This document shows, in pieces, positions 1 to 7,068 of a stretch of 22,763 nucleotides of DNA. The stretch lies in contig CAKSSJ010000033.1 in the NCBI GenBank assembly GCA_934488615.1, forward strand, positions 1 to 22,763, read 5' to 3'. The position numbers and the translations under genes are program-made. This DNA is from an uncultured Eubacteriales bacterium. GTDB taxonomy: Bacteria; Bacillota; Clostridia; Oscillospirales; Acutalibacteraceae. Under the pieces are notes generated by a model. The model did not search any database and was not told the origin of the DNA. It worked only from the letters and a program-made list of their open reading frames with translations. The stretch's first letter is position 1; every line of letters begins with the position of its first letter.

Positions 1-75
1 TGGCTGGGGTGGCCGGATTCGAACCAGCGAATGCAGCAGTCAAAGTGCTGTGTCTTACCGCTTGACGACACCCCA
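1..75 (-). tRNA. tRNA-Gln (UUG)
   Basis: Read on the minus strand this folds as a full cloverleaf. The acceptor is TGGGGTG pairing with CACCCCA, the T loop is GGTTCGAATCC, and the anticodon loop CTTTGAC carries TTG. The CCA end is encoded at 1-3. It lies downstream of a hairpin terminator that separates it from the other three tRNA genes, and no separate promoter is evident. The array may continue to the left of the window. Confidence 0.95.
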
Positions 76-92
76 ATATTAAATTTGAGTTT

Positions 93-119
93 AAAAAAAG
101 TCTGCAGAACCTGCAGACT
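93..119 (-). terminator. Intrinsic terminator inside the tRNA array
   Basis: A perfect inverted repeat (100-107 with 111-118, extended by the 99/119 pair) has a 3-base loop. On the minus strand it is followed by seven T residues (99-93). It lies after tRNA-His and before tRNA-Gln, so it should end most transcripts of the Gly-Arg-His unit. Confidence 0.7.
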
Positions 120-122
120 CTA

Positions 123-200
123 TGGGGTGGATAGTCGGATTCGAACCGACGGTCTCCAGTGCCACAAACTGGCGCTTTAACCAACTAAGCTATACCCACC
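123..200 (-). tRNA. tRNA-His (GUG)
   Basis: A minus-strand cloverleaf with anticodon loop TTGTGGC (GTG). The acceptor has the eight-base-pair form GGTGGGTA with TATCCACC that is characteristic of tRNA-His (extra G at -1 opposite C73). CCA is encoded at 123-125. Confidence 0.96.
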
Positions 201-203
201 ATA

Positions 204-280
<77 letters not shown>

Positions 281-314
281 ATTAGTTCTCCACATTGCAG
301 AATGTTTGGAGAAA

Positions 315-388
315 TGGAGCGGGTGATGGGAATCGAACCCACACGACCAGCTTGGAAGGCTGGAATTCTACCACTAAACTACACCCGC
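315..388 (-). tRNA. tRNA-Gly (UCC)
   Basis: A minus-strand cloverleaf. The anticodon stem CCAGC/GCTGG encloses the loop CTTCCAA with anticodon TCC. The acceptor GCGGGTG pairs with CACCCGC, and CCA is encoded at 315-317. It is the first gene of the array after the promoter. Confidence 0.96.
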
Positions 389-406
389 ATATCTGCAACG
401 CTTGAT

Positions 407-435
407 ATGATACCATTAAATCGCGGTTTTGTCAA
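407..435 (-). promoter_or_regulatory. Sigma-A promoter of the tRNA array
   Basis: On the minus strand TTGACA (435-430), a 17-base spacer and TATCAT (412-407) form a near-consensus promoter 19 bases before tRNA-Gly. A strong promoter fits a stable RNA unit. Confidence 0.85.
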
Positions 436-479
436 GTAATATTAACGTTTTTTTGAAAAAAATACTTATTTATTTTTCG

Positions 480-520
480 TATATTCGGAACGGCGGTGTT
501 GCCCCGCTGTTCCGAATATA
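480..520 (-). terminator. Hairpin ending the hydrogenase-sensor operon
   Basis: A 17-base-pair stem (480-496 with 504-520, one G-T wobble) with a 7-base loop starts just 3 bases after the PHP gene stop. The T-rich stretch on the minus strand is not immediately adjacent, so it may act as an RNA 3' end stabiliser as much as a classic terminator. Confidence 0.6.
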
Positions 521-522
521 TT

Positions 523-1236
523 TTACAGTTTTCTGAAATAATCTATAACAGCTTTTGCCGAATTTTCACTGACGTTTATCGTATGCTTCGCTTCTTTCAT
601 GTTTTCAAGATAGTGCGCGTCGGAGCTGACGATAATCGGCATATCCTTTATAATCGGATATCTGCATTTATAATCGTTTTGACCGGCTTGCTCCGTCATT
701 TCAACTGTCTTGAAGCTCATCTCGGGTGTTATCATTCCGAGGTTGGAAATAACGCTGTATGAGCTTCTGTCAATATGAGCGGGATAGCACACACCGCCGT
801 ATTCACTGACAATTTTTACGGTATTTTCAATACTTATTCCGCTTGCCGTTGTCAGCAAAAGCTCCTGCGTCCCGAGTATTCCGTCGCCCTCGTCCATGAT
901 AAACTGATCACCGAAAATATCGGGTCGGTTTTTGACGGGCGGAACGGTTGAAAGCACATATTCCGAAAATGCCTCCGCATTGTTCACATCGTCAAACAGG
1001 CACACGACATGAACCTCCTCCGATGTACAAAGCTCCATGCCCGGTATGACCGTCAGACCGATATTTTCGCCTACATTGGTTGCCGCACGGCAATTTTGAG
1101 CGGTGTTATGGTCGGTCAGAGCAATTGCGTCCATGCCGAGAATTTTCGCCATATTAACGAGGTTATACGGCGTCATGTCGTTATCGCCGCAGGGCGAAAG
1201 GCATGAATGGAGATGAAAGTCGTAATACAGCTCCAT
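523..1236 (-). CDS. PHP-domain phosphoesterase
   Basis: This 237-residue protein is a stand-alone PHP (polymerase and histidinol phosphatase) metallohydrolase. The metal-binding motifs are all present: H8-x-H10 near the N-terminus, T-D42-H43, E68 in PGMEL, H76, H154 in YPAHID, and D206-A-H208. The family hydrolyses phosphoesters with two or three bound metals; the substrate here is not known. It is the last gene of the operon. Its ATG comes 1 base after the stop of the preceding DRTGG gene, so translation is probably coupled. PHP proteins next to DRTGG and HydS-type hydrogenase genes recur in Clostridia. I therefore infer that it is an output or partner enzyme of the sensor rather than a DNA polymerase or histidine biosynthesis enzyme. 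No signal peptide is seen, so it should be cytosolic. Confidence 0.85.
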   Translation of the reverse strand: MELYYDFHLHSCLSPCGDNDMTPYNLVNMAKILGMDAIALTDHNTAQNCRAATNVGENIGLTVIPGMELCTSEEVHVVCLFDDVNNAEAFSEYVLSTVPPVKNRPDIFGDQFIMDEGDGILGTQELLLTTASGISIENTVKIVSEYGGVCYPAHIDRSSYSVISNLGMITPEMSFKTVEMTEQAGQNDYKCRYPIIKDMPIIVSSDAHYLENMKEAKHTINVSENSAKAVIDYFRKL

Positions 1237-1237
1237 T

Positions 1238-1564
1238 TTAAATCAGCCTTGAAATCTCGGCGGCTACCTGATAGGAATTTTTCGCCGTTGTGAGAATGAT
1301 TACGCCGTTTTGCTCGGCTCTTCTTAGCGCATCCTCATCGAGCGCGGCATTCTCGGTCAGGATTATACATGCGACATCGGCAAGCACGGCAACGCCGATC
1401 GAATTCACGTTGCCCATGACCGTGAGCCATGCGTCGCCCTCCTGCGCTCTTGACATGACCCAGCTGAGCAGGTCGCCGCAATAGCAGCCCGTTACGGGTC
1501 GTTCCAAATCGTCGCCGCAGATGAGCGTTAAATCAAGCTTTTCTTTTAGTGTTTTTATGTCCAT
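1238..1564 (-). CDS. DRTGG-domain protein (second of two in operon)
   Basis: This 108-residue protein is a single DRTGG domain, a small alpha/beta module named after a motif that is degenerate here (LERPVTG near residue 21). The N-terminal MDIKTLKEKLDL and the pattern of hydrophobic strands around residues 45-52 and 62-70 match the other DRTGG protein of this operon. In other bacteria DRTGG domains occur fused to CBS or phosphotransacetylase-like domains and are thought to be regulatory ligand-binding units; no ligand is established. The ATG overlaps the end of the hydrogenase gene by 10 bases, with GGAG placed inside that gene, so the two should be translated together. A role as adaptor or small-molecule sensor is inference. 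Confidence 0.8.
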   Translation of the reverse strand: MDIKTLKEKLDLTLICGDDLERPVTGCYCGDLLSWVMSRAQEGDAWLTVMGNVNSIGVAVLADVACIILTENAALDEDALRRAEQNGVIILTTAKNSYQVAAEISRLI

Positions 1565-2889
1565 TTCAGCTTCTCCTCGTCAATAATCTCACGGAACGGA
1601 ACGGGAATGAATTTTTCAATCTCGTCCTCGTTGAGCGGAGTGATGTGGCTCATTTCCGCCTTGAGACGGAAAACGCAGTGGTCAATGTTCGCATATCCTC
1701 GCACGATATCTTCGGCAAGGGCACGGCATGTCGGTGCACCGCATGTTCCGCAGTCAAGCCCGGGGAAGTTCTTCACCATTTCCGACACCTGATTCATCAG
1801 CTTCATTGCGTCGGTCACGTTGTCGGCAAGCTTTAATACGGAATACGGCTGTAAATTTTCCTGCCACATCATCTCGTTCGGCACCTCTTCGGCATCTATA
1901 TGGTTGCACGAAACAGGACGGTATTGCTTTAGGATAGACAGTCTTGTTTTTGCAACAAAATTGTTTGCAACCGTGAGACAACCACCGACACAGCCGCCTG
2001 TGCATGCATTCAGCTCTATGAATTCAATATCGTTGAGCTTTTCATCCTCAATTTCCTCAAGAATTTTTATAACATTTTCAATTCCGTCGGCGGCAACATA
2101 TTTCTGACTCAGCGAGCCCGAAGCCTCACCGCCGCTTGTCGCCCAGCCGACTCCGATCCTGCCCGATTCGTCCATGCTTTTAAGCTCCTTGAGATGATCC
2201 ATCTTGCTGACAAGCATGGGGTAAATGTCGCTGATCGCGATCGCTCCGTCAACGTCCGATTTCTCGGCGCAGAGAGGATTCTTTATCGCCGTGATTTTGG
2301 CGGGGCAGGGGGTGATGAAAAATACGCCTATGTCGCTGTCGTCAAGACCCGTTCTCTCTCTCGCTTCAATTCTTGCCAAACGTGCCGACTCGTCCATCGG
2401 AGTGTTGAGCTCCAAGAGATTTTCAATCAAATCGGGGTAGGAAATTCTTATCAGTCGGCATACGGCAGGGCATGCCGAGGAAATGATAGGTTTTTTGAGA
2501 TTACCGCTTTTCAGCAGCTTTCTCGTTGCGTCCGAGATGATTTCGGCTCCCTTGGCAACCTCGAAAACCTTGTCAAAGCCCAGTTCCGTCAAAGCGGTCA
2601 ATATGTAATTGATATCGTCAAGATTATTGAACTGACCGTAGAGCGACGGCGCCGGCAGAGCAATTTTATATTTGAATTTTTGAATATCCTCTATCGGATC
2701 GCTTTTAGCGGTTTTTGCGTGATGGGGACAGATGCGAATACATTCTCCGCAGTCGATACAGCGCTCGGAAATAATCGTTGCCTTACCGTGGCGAACTCTT
2801 ATCGCCTGGGTGGGGCATCTTTTTATACAGTTCATACATCCGAGACATTTTTGCTTATCAAGGCTAACCGAATGAAAAACAGTATCCAT
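1555..2889 (-). CDS. HydS-type sensory [FeFe]-hydrogenase-like protein
   Basis: A 444-residue iron-sulfur protein. Residues 15-54 form a two-[4Fe-4S] ferredoxin domain (C15, C18, C21, C25 and C44, C47, C50, C54). Residues 75-340 are a compact hydrogenase large-subunit domain. The likely H-cluster ligands are C140 (SSACPAV), C195 (TPCPAK), and C296 and C300 (NACTGGCVGG). Catalytic enzymes have TSCCP at the first motif; here the proton-relay cysteine is alanine (A139), a change also known in sensory HydS proteins. Residues 380-405 (C380, C383, C388, C405) form a further Fe-S domain. No PAS domain is present, unlike the larger HydS proteins. The start has AAGGAG six bases upstream. Its neighbours are an RsbW-like ATPase, two DRTGG proteins and a PHP enzyme, which argues for hydrogen or redox sensing rather than bulk catalysis. 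No H-cluster maturation gene is in the window. Confidence 0.88.
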   Translation of the reverse strand: MDTVFHSVSLDKQKCLGCMNCIKRCPTQAIRVRHGKATIISERCIDCGECIRICPHHAKTAKSDPIEDIQKFKYKIALPAPSLYGQFNNLDDINYILTALTELGFDKVFEVAKGAEIISDATRKLLKSGNLKKPIISSACPAVCRLIRISYPDLIENLLELNTPMDESARLARIEARERTGLDDSDIGVFFITPCPAKITAIKNPLCAEKSDVDGAIAISDIYPMLVSKMDHLKELKSMDESGRIGVGWATSGGEASGSLSQKYVAADGIENVIKILEEIEDEKLNDIEFIELNACTGGCVGGCLTVANNFVAKTRLSILKQYRPVSCNHIDAEEVPNEMMWQENLQPYSVLKLADNVTDAMKLMNQVSEMVKNFPGLDCGTCGAPTCRALAEDIVRGYANIDHCVFRLKAEMSHITPLNEDEIEKFIPVPFREIIDEEKLKWT

Positions 2890-2913
2890 GATCTACTCCT
2901 TGCTTTCAGATAA

Positions 2914-3336
2914 TTATTTATTGTATATTTTTAAAGTGATTGTTGTACCCTCACCGATAACCGTATCAATGTTCATTTCGTCGGTGTATTTTTTAATATT
3001 CGGCAGACCCATGCCTGCACCGAAGCCGAGCGAACGCACATTCTCGGGGGCGGTTGAATAGCCCTCCTTCATGGCAAGCTCGATATCGGGAATTCCGGGA
3101 CCCTTGTCTGCCAAAATAACGGTTATACATTCGGGAGTTATGCTCGCGTCGATAACTCCGCCGTCGGCATGGATGACCATGTTTATCTCCGCCTCGTAGA
3201 CGGCAATCGCAACATTGCGCGTAACGGCAGGGGCGAATCCAAGCTCTTTAAGGGAACGCTTCAGCTTGCCCGATGCTTCACCTGCTCTTGTGAAGTCATT
3301 GGCGCTGACGTCATAATGCAATTTTACCTCATCCAT
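2914..3336 (-). CDS. RsbW-like anti-sigma factor ATPase
   Basis: A 140-residue GHKL/HATPase protein of the anti-sigma regulatory factor (serine/threonine kinase) family. The N box is AVYEAEINMVIHA, the G1 box is DKGPGIPD, and the G2 region GFGAGMGLPNI follows near residues 105-115. This is the size of the RsbW/SpoIIAB group. Such proteins bind ATP and either phosphorylate an antagonist or sequester a sigma factor; no antagonist gene is beside it. Its start codon overlaps the stop of the upstream DRTGG gene (TAATG), and the hydrogenase gene follows after 24 bases. In Clostridia this type of ATPase is often linked to HydS-like genes, so it probably relays the redox state. That role is inferred from gene order. 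Confidence 0.85.
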   Translation of the reverse strand: MDEVKLHYDVSANDFTRAGEASGKLKRSLKELGFAPAVTRNVAIAVYEAEINMVIHADGGVIDASITPECITVILADKGPGIPDIELAMKEGYSTAPENVRSLGFGAGMGLPNIKKYTDEMNIDTVIGEGTTITLKIYNK

Positions 3337-3686
3337 TATTTTCCGCTGCCTCCTCTGAGCCCGTGAGCATAGAGCCGACCGCAGGAGGTGAACATTTCAA
3401 GGTCGGTGCCGATGAGAACGATGTCGCGCTGTTCTGCGAGGTCGATCATGCCCATATCGGGCGATTTACCCCTTACAAAAACAATACAGCTCATGTCCAT
3501 CATTTCCGCAGTCCTTACAACCTGTGGGTTGACAAGGCCCGTCAGAAGAACTGCCTGCTCCTTGACAAAGGCAAGCACATCGCTCATCATATCACTGCCG
3601 CAGGCGGTAAACACCTCTCTGTCAAGCAGATCCTCGCCGTAGATTATACGTCCGTCGAGTATATCAATGATTTCTTTTACCGTCAT
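3336..3686 (-). CDS. DRTGG-domain protein (first gene of sensor operon)
   Basis: A 116-residue DRTGG-domain protein, homologous in layout to the one at 1238-1564. It starts MTVKEIIDILDG, has the degenerate motif LLDREVFTACGSDMMSDVL near residues 18-36, and has the strand AVLLTGLVN near residue 45. I chose the ATG at 3686 rather than one 45 bases upstream because GGAGG sits about 7 bases before it and the upstream extension is not domain-like. It is the promoter-proximal gene of the five-gene operon. Two distinct copies of a small domain flanking a sensor enzyme suggest either a heterodimer or two ligand inputs, but this is inference. Confidence 0.8.
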   Translation of the reverse strand: MTVKEIIDILDGRIIYGEDLLDREVFTACGSDMMSDVLAFVKEQAVLLTGLVNPQVVRTAEMMDMSCIVFVRGKSPDMGMIDLAEQRDIVLIGTDLEMFTSCGRLYAHGLRGGSGK

Positions 3687-3744
3687 ATTCAGCCCTCCGA
3701 ATAATAAATATACATATATAATATCATACATTAACTTAAAAATC

Positions 3745-3773
3745 TATATATTTTCTATAAAAATAATTAACAA
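3745..3773 (-). promoter_or_regulatory. Candidate promoter of the hydrogenase-sensor operon
   Basis: On the minus strand TTGTTA (3773-3768), a 17-base spacer and TATATA (3750-3745) lie 58 bases before the first start codon. The whole stretch is very AT-rich, so other -10 choices (for example TATTAT nearer the gene) are possible. Confidence 0.35.
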
Positions 3774-3799
3774 ATCGGATTTTTTGTTCAAATTTTGCA

Positions 3800-3828
3800 T
3801 TGACTTTTTTGGTTTAACATAGTAACAT
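3800..3828 (+). promoter_or_regulatory. Sigma-A promoter of the subtilisin-like gene
   Basis: TTGACT (3800-3805), a 17-base spacer and TAACAT (3823-3828) lie 31 bases upstream of the ATG at 3860. It is divergent from the sensor operon promoter. Confidence 0.6.
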
Positions 3829-3859
3829 ATTTTTATATACAAAATAGGGGTGTTGTAAA

Positions 3860-5830
3860 ATGAAAAAGCGGAAGCTTTTGAGCTCTGTTATTTCCGTTGC
3901 GTTGGCGGCAGTTATCGCCGCAGGCTCACCGACGGTCGGCGTTAAGCTTGCAAAGGAAGCTCAGATAACGGCAGAGCCGACGGTGCAAAGCATTCCAAAG
4001 TCCGAAAAATCCGTTGAAACGAATACATCAAAGAGCGTTTCGGAAGATAATAATTCGGCAAAAGCTGTTGAAATCAATTCAAGCAATATTGCTCAATTTG
4101 AAGATGAAAATGATGTTTTCTACGAGCCGCAGGAGGAGAGTATATCAACTCTTGAGGACTCGACGACCTACATAAACGATGCCGTAACGGTGTTTTTTAC
4201 CGACGACGCAACGATTCTTGACAAGAACAAGGTTGTTAAATCGCTTGACGGCGAGGTAGTGGGCAAGGTTGATTTCATGAACGAATATGAAATAAAAATC
4301 GAGCGCTCGGATTTTTATGAGATCAATGATCTGTGCGAGGAGCTTATGGAGAATGACAAGGTCGAATTTGCAAGCTGTTCACTGGCGGAGAAAATAACGC
4401 CCGATTATGTTCCTAACGATCCGTGGAATCTCACCGATTGGAGCGATGACGCTCTTGACGGTCTTTCACAATATTCAAACTGGTGGATAAAAGCTACGGA
4501 TATCGACAAGGCTTGGGATTACGACGAATATTTCAGCGATATTGACGTCGGCATTGTTGACAGCGGCTTTGATCCCACCCACGAGGATCTTGAAGGCAAG
4601 ATCGTTTTTCCGAATAAGTTCTTTGAAAAAAACAATGCACCGACCTATCACGGTAATCATGTTGCGGGAATTATCGGAGCAACGCAGGATAACGAAAAGG
4701 GTTTGACGGGAATTGTCCGTGACGGCAAGCTTATTTGCGTTGATTGGCAGGCAAATGAGGAGCAGGGACAGAAATGGAACAACCGAGCAAGAATAATGAC
4801 GGGCTTTGTCAATGCCGTCAGAGCAGGCGCAAAGGTGGTTAATTTCTCTCTCGGAAGCTCGGGCACGATAGATAACGGAATCGACAGACTTGAAATCGTT
4901 AAGAACACTCAGGGCAGGTTCAATTCATATTACATTGCGAAAATGCTTCAGCGAGGCTATGATTTTATCTGCTGTCAGTCGGCAGGCAACGGCGTTTACA
5001 AGGACGATAAATTTGCCTATGCCGTGGACGCAAGCAATAACGGCACCTTCTGCCCGATAACGGTTGACAATGCAATAAAGACCGTTAAGGGAGTTACACC
5101 GCAGGAAATCGTTGACAGAATAATCGTTGTTGCCGCGGCAAAGTTCAACGGCAACAACACATATGAGCAGGCGAGCTTTTCAAACGGCGGCAGTCAGGTT
5201 TCAATCTGCGCTCCCGGCTACAGCATTTACAGCTCGTACTATAACGGCGAAAGCAGTGATTATAACTATCGCTCTTACGCATACCTCAACGGCACGTCAA
5301 TGGCGGCGCCGATAGTAACGGGAATTGCTTCGCTCGTCTGGAGCGTCAACCCATCCTTCACGGGCGCTCAGGTCAAGCATTTCGTCTGTGACGAGGAAAA
5401 CACAAAGTATGAGGTTGCCGACAGCTCGTCCAAGCTTCACCTCCCAACGGGCACCATGCGAATGGTAAACGCACAGCTTGCCGTTGAAGCGGCAATTAAG
5501 GAGTGTGAAAGCTACGGCACGGTAACAGGACATCTCGAATGGGCAAAAATCACGCCGAGCAAGGTGATTGATTTCACAGTTACAAGCAAGCAGAACGGCA
5601 CGGTTTACAGAATGATGACCGACGCTTCGGGTGATTTCAGCGCAAGGCTCCCTAAAGGTGAGTACACACTCAGGCTTGAGGGTAAGAAGTGCAGCTTTAC
5701 CGTAACGGAGGGCGAGAGCACAGATATCGGTTCGGTTCGCTCGGTGCTCGCGACGGTTGATTTTGACGCAGTGAGAGACAAGATGAAGGACGGCATGCAG
5801 GACTTCCTGTCCAAGCTACAGGTTTATTAA
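3860..5830 (+). CDS. Secreted subtilisin-like serine protease (S8)
   Basis: A 656-residue peptidase S8 protein. Residues 1-25 are a Sec signal peptide (charged KKRK start, then an alanine-rich core). A low-complexity linker follows. Residues about 93-180 look like an inhibitor_I9-type propeptide. The catalytic domain spans about 220-520 with D234 in VDSG, H264 in HGNHVAG, oxyanion N377 in SAGNG, and nucleophile S480 in NGTSMAAP, so it should be active. Residues about 555-635 form a beta-rich carboxypeptidase-regulatory-like domain (GTVTGHLEW, then GDFSARLPKGEY). No LPxTG or C-terminal membrane helix is seen, so it is probably released into the medium or loosely wall-bound. It is a single-gene unit with its own promoter and a bidirectional terminator. 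Extracellular protein breakdown or processing is the likely role; the substrate cannot be read from sequence. Confidence 0.93.
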   Translation: MKKRKLLSSVISVALAAVIAAGSPTVGVKLAKEAQITAEPTVQSIPKSEKSVETNTSKSVSEDNNSAKAVEINSSNIAQFEDENDVFYEPQEESISTLEDSTTYINDAVTVFFTDDATILDKNKVVKSLDGEVVGKVDFMNEYEIKIERSDFYEINDLCEELMENDKVEFASCSLAEKITPDYVPNDPWNLTDWSDDALDGLSQYSNWWIKATDIDKAWDYDEYFSDIDVGIVDSGFDPTHEDLEGKIVFPNKFFEKNNAPTYHGNHVAGIIGATQDNEKGLTGIVRDGKLICVDWQANEEQGQKWNNRARIMTGFVNAVRAGAKVVNFSLGSSGTIDNGIDRLEIVKNTQGRFNSYYIAKMLQRGYDFICCQSAGNGVYKDDKFAYAVDASNNGTFCPITVDNAIKTVKGVTPQEIVDRIIVVAAAKFNGNNTYEQASFSNGGSQVSICAPGYSIYSSYYNGESSDYNYRSYAYLNGTSMAAPIVTGIASLVWSVNPSFTGAQVKHFVCDEENTKYEVADSSSKLHLPTGTMRMVNAQLAVEAAIKECESYGTVTGHLEWAKITPSKVIDFTVTSKQNGTVYRMMTDASGDFSARLPKGEYTLRLEGKKCSFTVTEGESTDIGSVRSVLATVDFDAVRDKMKDGMQDFLSKLQVY

Positions 5831-5836
5831 GATATG

Positions 5837-5870
5837 AAAACGGCAGTAACATTGAAGCTACTGCCGTTTT
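5837..5870. terminator. Bidirectional terminator between convergent genes
   Basis: AAAACGGCAGTA (5837-5848) pairs perfectly with TACTGCCGTTTT (5859-5870) around a 10-base loop. T runs lie on both strands, so it can end both the protease gene (plus) and the acyltransferase gene (minus, stop at 5872). Confidence 0.85.
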
Positions 5871-5871
5871 G

Positions 5872-6879
5872 TTATTTTGCTGTTTTTAATATGAGCTTTT
5901 TAATGCCTTTTGTCAGCCAATAAAGAGCTACTGTGCCGATAACGACGGGAACGAGGGTGGCGAACCAAATCGCGATAACGTGATCGGGCTGTTTTGCCAT
6001 GATCCAATCACTGACCTCGTTGAAAATGAATTTATGCACGAGGAAAAGCTCGAAGGTATAGCCGCCGACAAACGAAAATGCCGCATTTATTTTTTGCCCG
6101 AAAGAATTCTTTTCAAGAAATCTTCCGATAAATGAAAGGTAAATGCAAATCGTCGGTGCAGTGATTATAAACGGGTACCACCAAAGTCCGTAGTTCCAAA
6201 GCTCGTCATGAAGCTTGAAAAAGCATACGAAAAATGCCGCCATGCTTATTAACGAAAGAAGTGTGGCAATTACCGTGAATTTTGCCGTGATTTTTTTGTC
6301 GCTTTCCTGCGAGCATTTTGCGAGATACATACCCAAGAAGTAAACAGGAAGTCTCGTTACGATTATTATAAGAGCGGTAACATTCCAAAAAGGGAACGAG
6401 AACAGCACCAAAAGCAGACAGAAAAGAACACAGCCGACAGGCTTTTTGATTTTATCGGCGACGGCGGCAAGATACGGTGTCAAAAGATAAAAAATCCACA
6501 TTGCGCCGAAATACCAGTTAAATCCGCCGGGCTTCCCTGTGAGATCCTGAACGCAGAAAATGTTGCCAAGCACCGTAGGGAGATCCATGCCTGCGGTTAT
6601 GACCTTATACAGGCACCATATTGCGATGAAAACCAAATATGTAGGCATGATTTTGATGAACCGTCGCTTGAGAAAAGCGGCGGCATTTTGGTCACGGGAA
6701 TAGGAAAGGTAACAGCCGATGCCCGAGGCGAAAAAGAAAATGTCAACGCCGCTGTAGCCGCTCGACTGTATGACGGAAAACGGATCGGGTAGCTTGTAGC
6801 CAAAGTGAAAAAGGACTATCCATAAAATAGCAAAGCCCATCCATATTTTTCTGTATTTTATAGCTTCCTTTAAGGTCAT
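5872..6879 (-). CDS. Membrane acyltransferase (acyltransferase 3 family)
   Basis: A 335-residue polytopic membrane protein with about ten hydrophobic helices, of the acyltransferase_3 (OafA/YrhL/NodX-like) family. Signature features are the first-helix histidine in VLFHFGY, GVDIFFFASG in the second helix, and the basic RRFIKIMPTYL segment after it. These enzymes O-acetylate or O-acylate sugars of surface polysaccharides or peptidoglycan at the membrane. I chose the ATG at 6879 over one 27 bases upstream because GGAGG lies 7 bases before it. There is no C-terminal SGNH domain. It is transcribed alone from a strong promoter at 6926-6954, and no polysaccharide cluster surrounds it, so the acceptor is unknown. 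Confidence 0.88.
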   Translation of the reverse strand: MTLKEAIKYRKIWMGFAILWIVLFHFGYKLPDPFSVIQSSGYSGVDIFFFASGIGCYLSYSRDQNAAAFLKRRFIKIMPTYLVFIAIWCLYKVITAGMDLPTVLGNIFCVQDLTGKPGGFNWYFGAMWIFYLLTPYLAAVADKIKKPVGCVLFCLLLVLFSFPFWNVTALIIIVTRLPVYFLGMYLAKCSQESDKKITAKFTVIATLLSLISMAAFFVCFFKLHDELWNYGLWWYPFIITAPTICIYLSFIGRFLEKNSFGQKINAAFSFVGGYTFELFLVHKFIFNEVSDWIMAKQPDHVIAIWFATLVPVVIGTVALYWLTKGIKKLILKTAK

Positions 6880-6925
6880 AGACAAACCTCCGTATTCAAA
6901 ATCCAATACCCCTTAAGCTTATGAT

Positions 6926-6954
6926 ATTGTATCACAAACACCCGGAGCAGTCAA
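6926..6954 (-). promoter_or_regulatory. Sigma-A promoter of the acyltransferase gene
   Basis: On the minus strand TTGACT (6954-6949), a 17-base spacer and TACAAT (6931-6926) lie 46 bases before the start codon. Confidence 0.8.
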
Positions 6955-7008
6955 CAAACGCCATTGAGAGAAGTAGTATAATTCGTTGTGTGAAAAATTG
7001 AAAGGATA

Positions 7009-7036
7009 TTGACAACTTTTTTTATTTTGATAAAAT
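7009..7036 (+). promoter_or_regulatory. Sigma-A promoter of the CARF nuclease gene
   Basis: TTGACA (7009-7014), a 16-base spacer and TAAAAT (7031-7036) lie 32 bases upstream of the ATG at 7069. The ribosome binding site is GGAAG. Confidence 0.75.
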
Positions 7037-7068
7037 AGTACTAAAAGGATATCGACGGAAGTGAAAAA

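Noticed and set aside
1555..2889. Catalytic, energy-conserving [FeFe]-hydrogenase
   Set aside because: The proton-relay cysteine is alanine, no NADH-binding or electron-transfer subunits accompany it, and the neighbours are regulatory proteins.
2194..2913. A 239-codon plus-strand open frame opposite the hydrogenase gene
   Set aside because: It is antisense to a gene with clear Fe-S motifs, has no ribosome binding site of note and shows no recognisable domain.
3860..5830. Sporulation or lantibiotic-type protease
   Set aside because: The propeptide, signal peptide and S8 motifs fit a general secreted subtilase; no lantibiotic precursor or modification gene is nearby.
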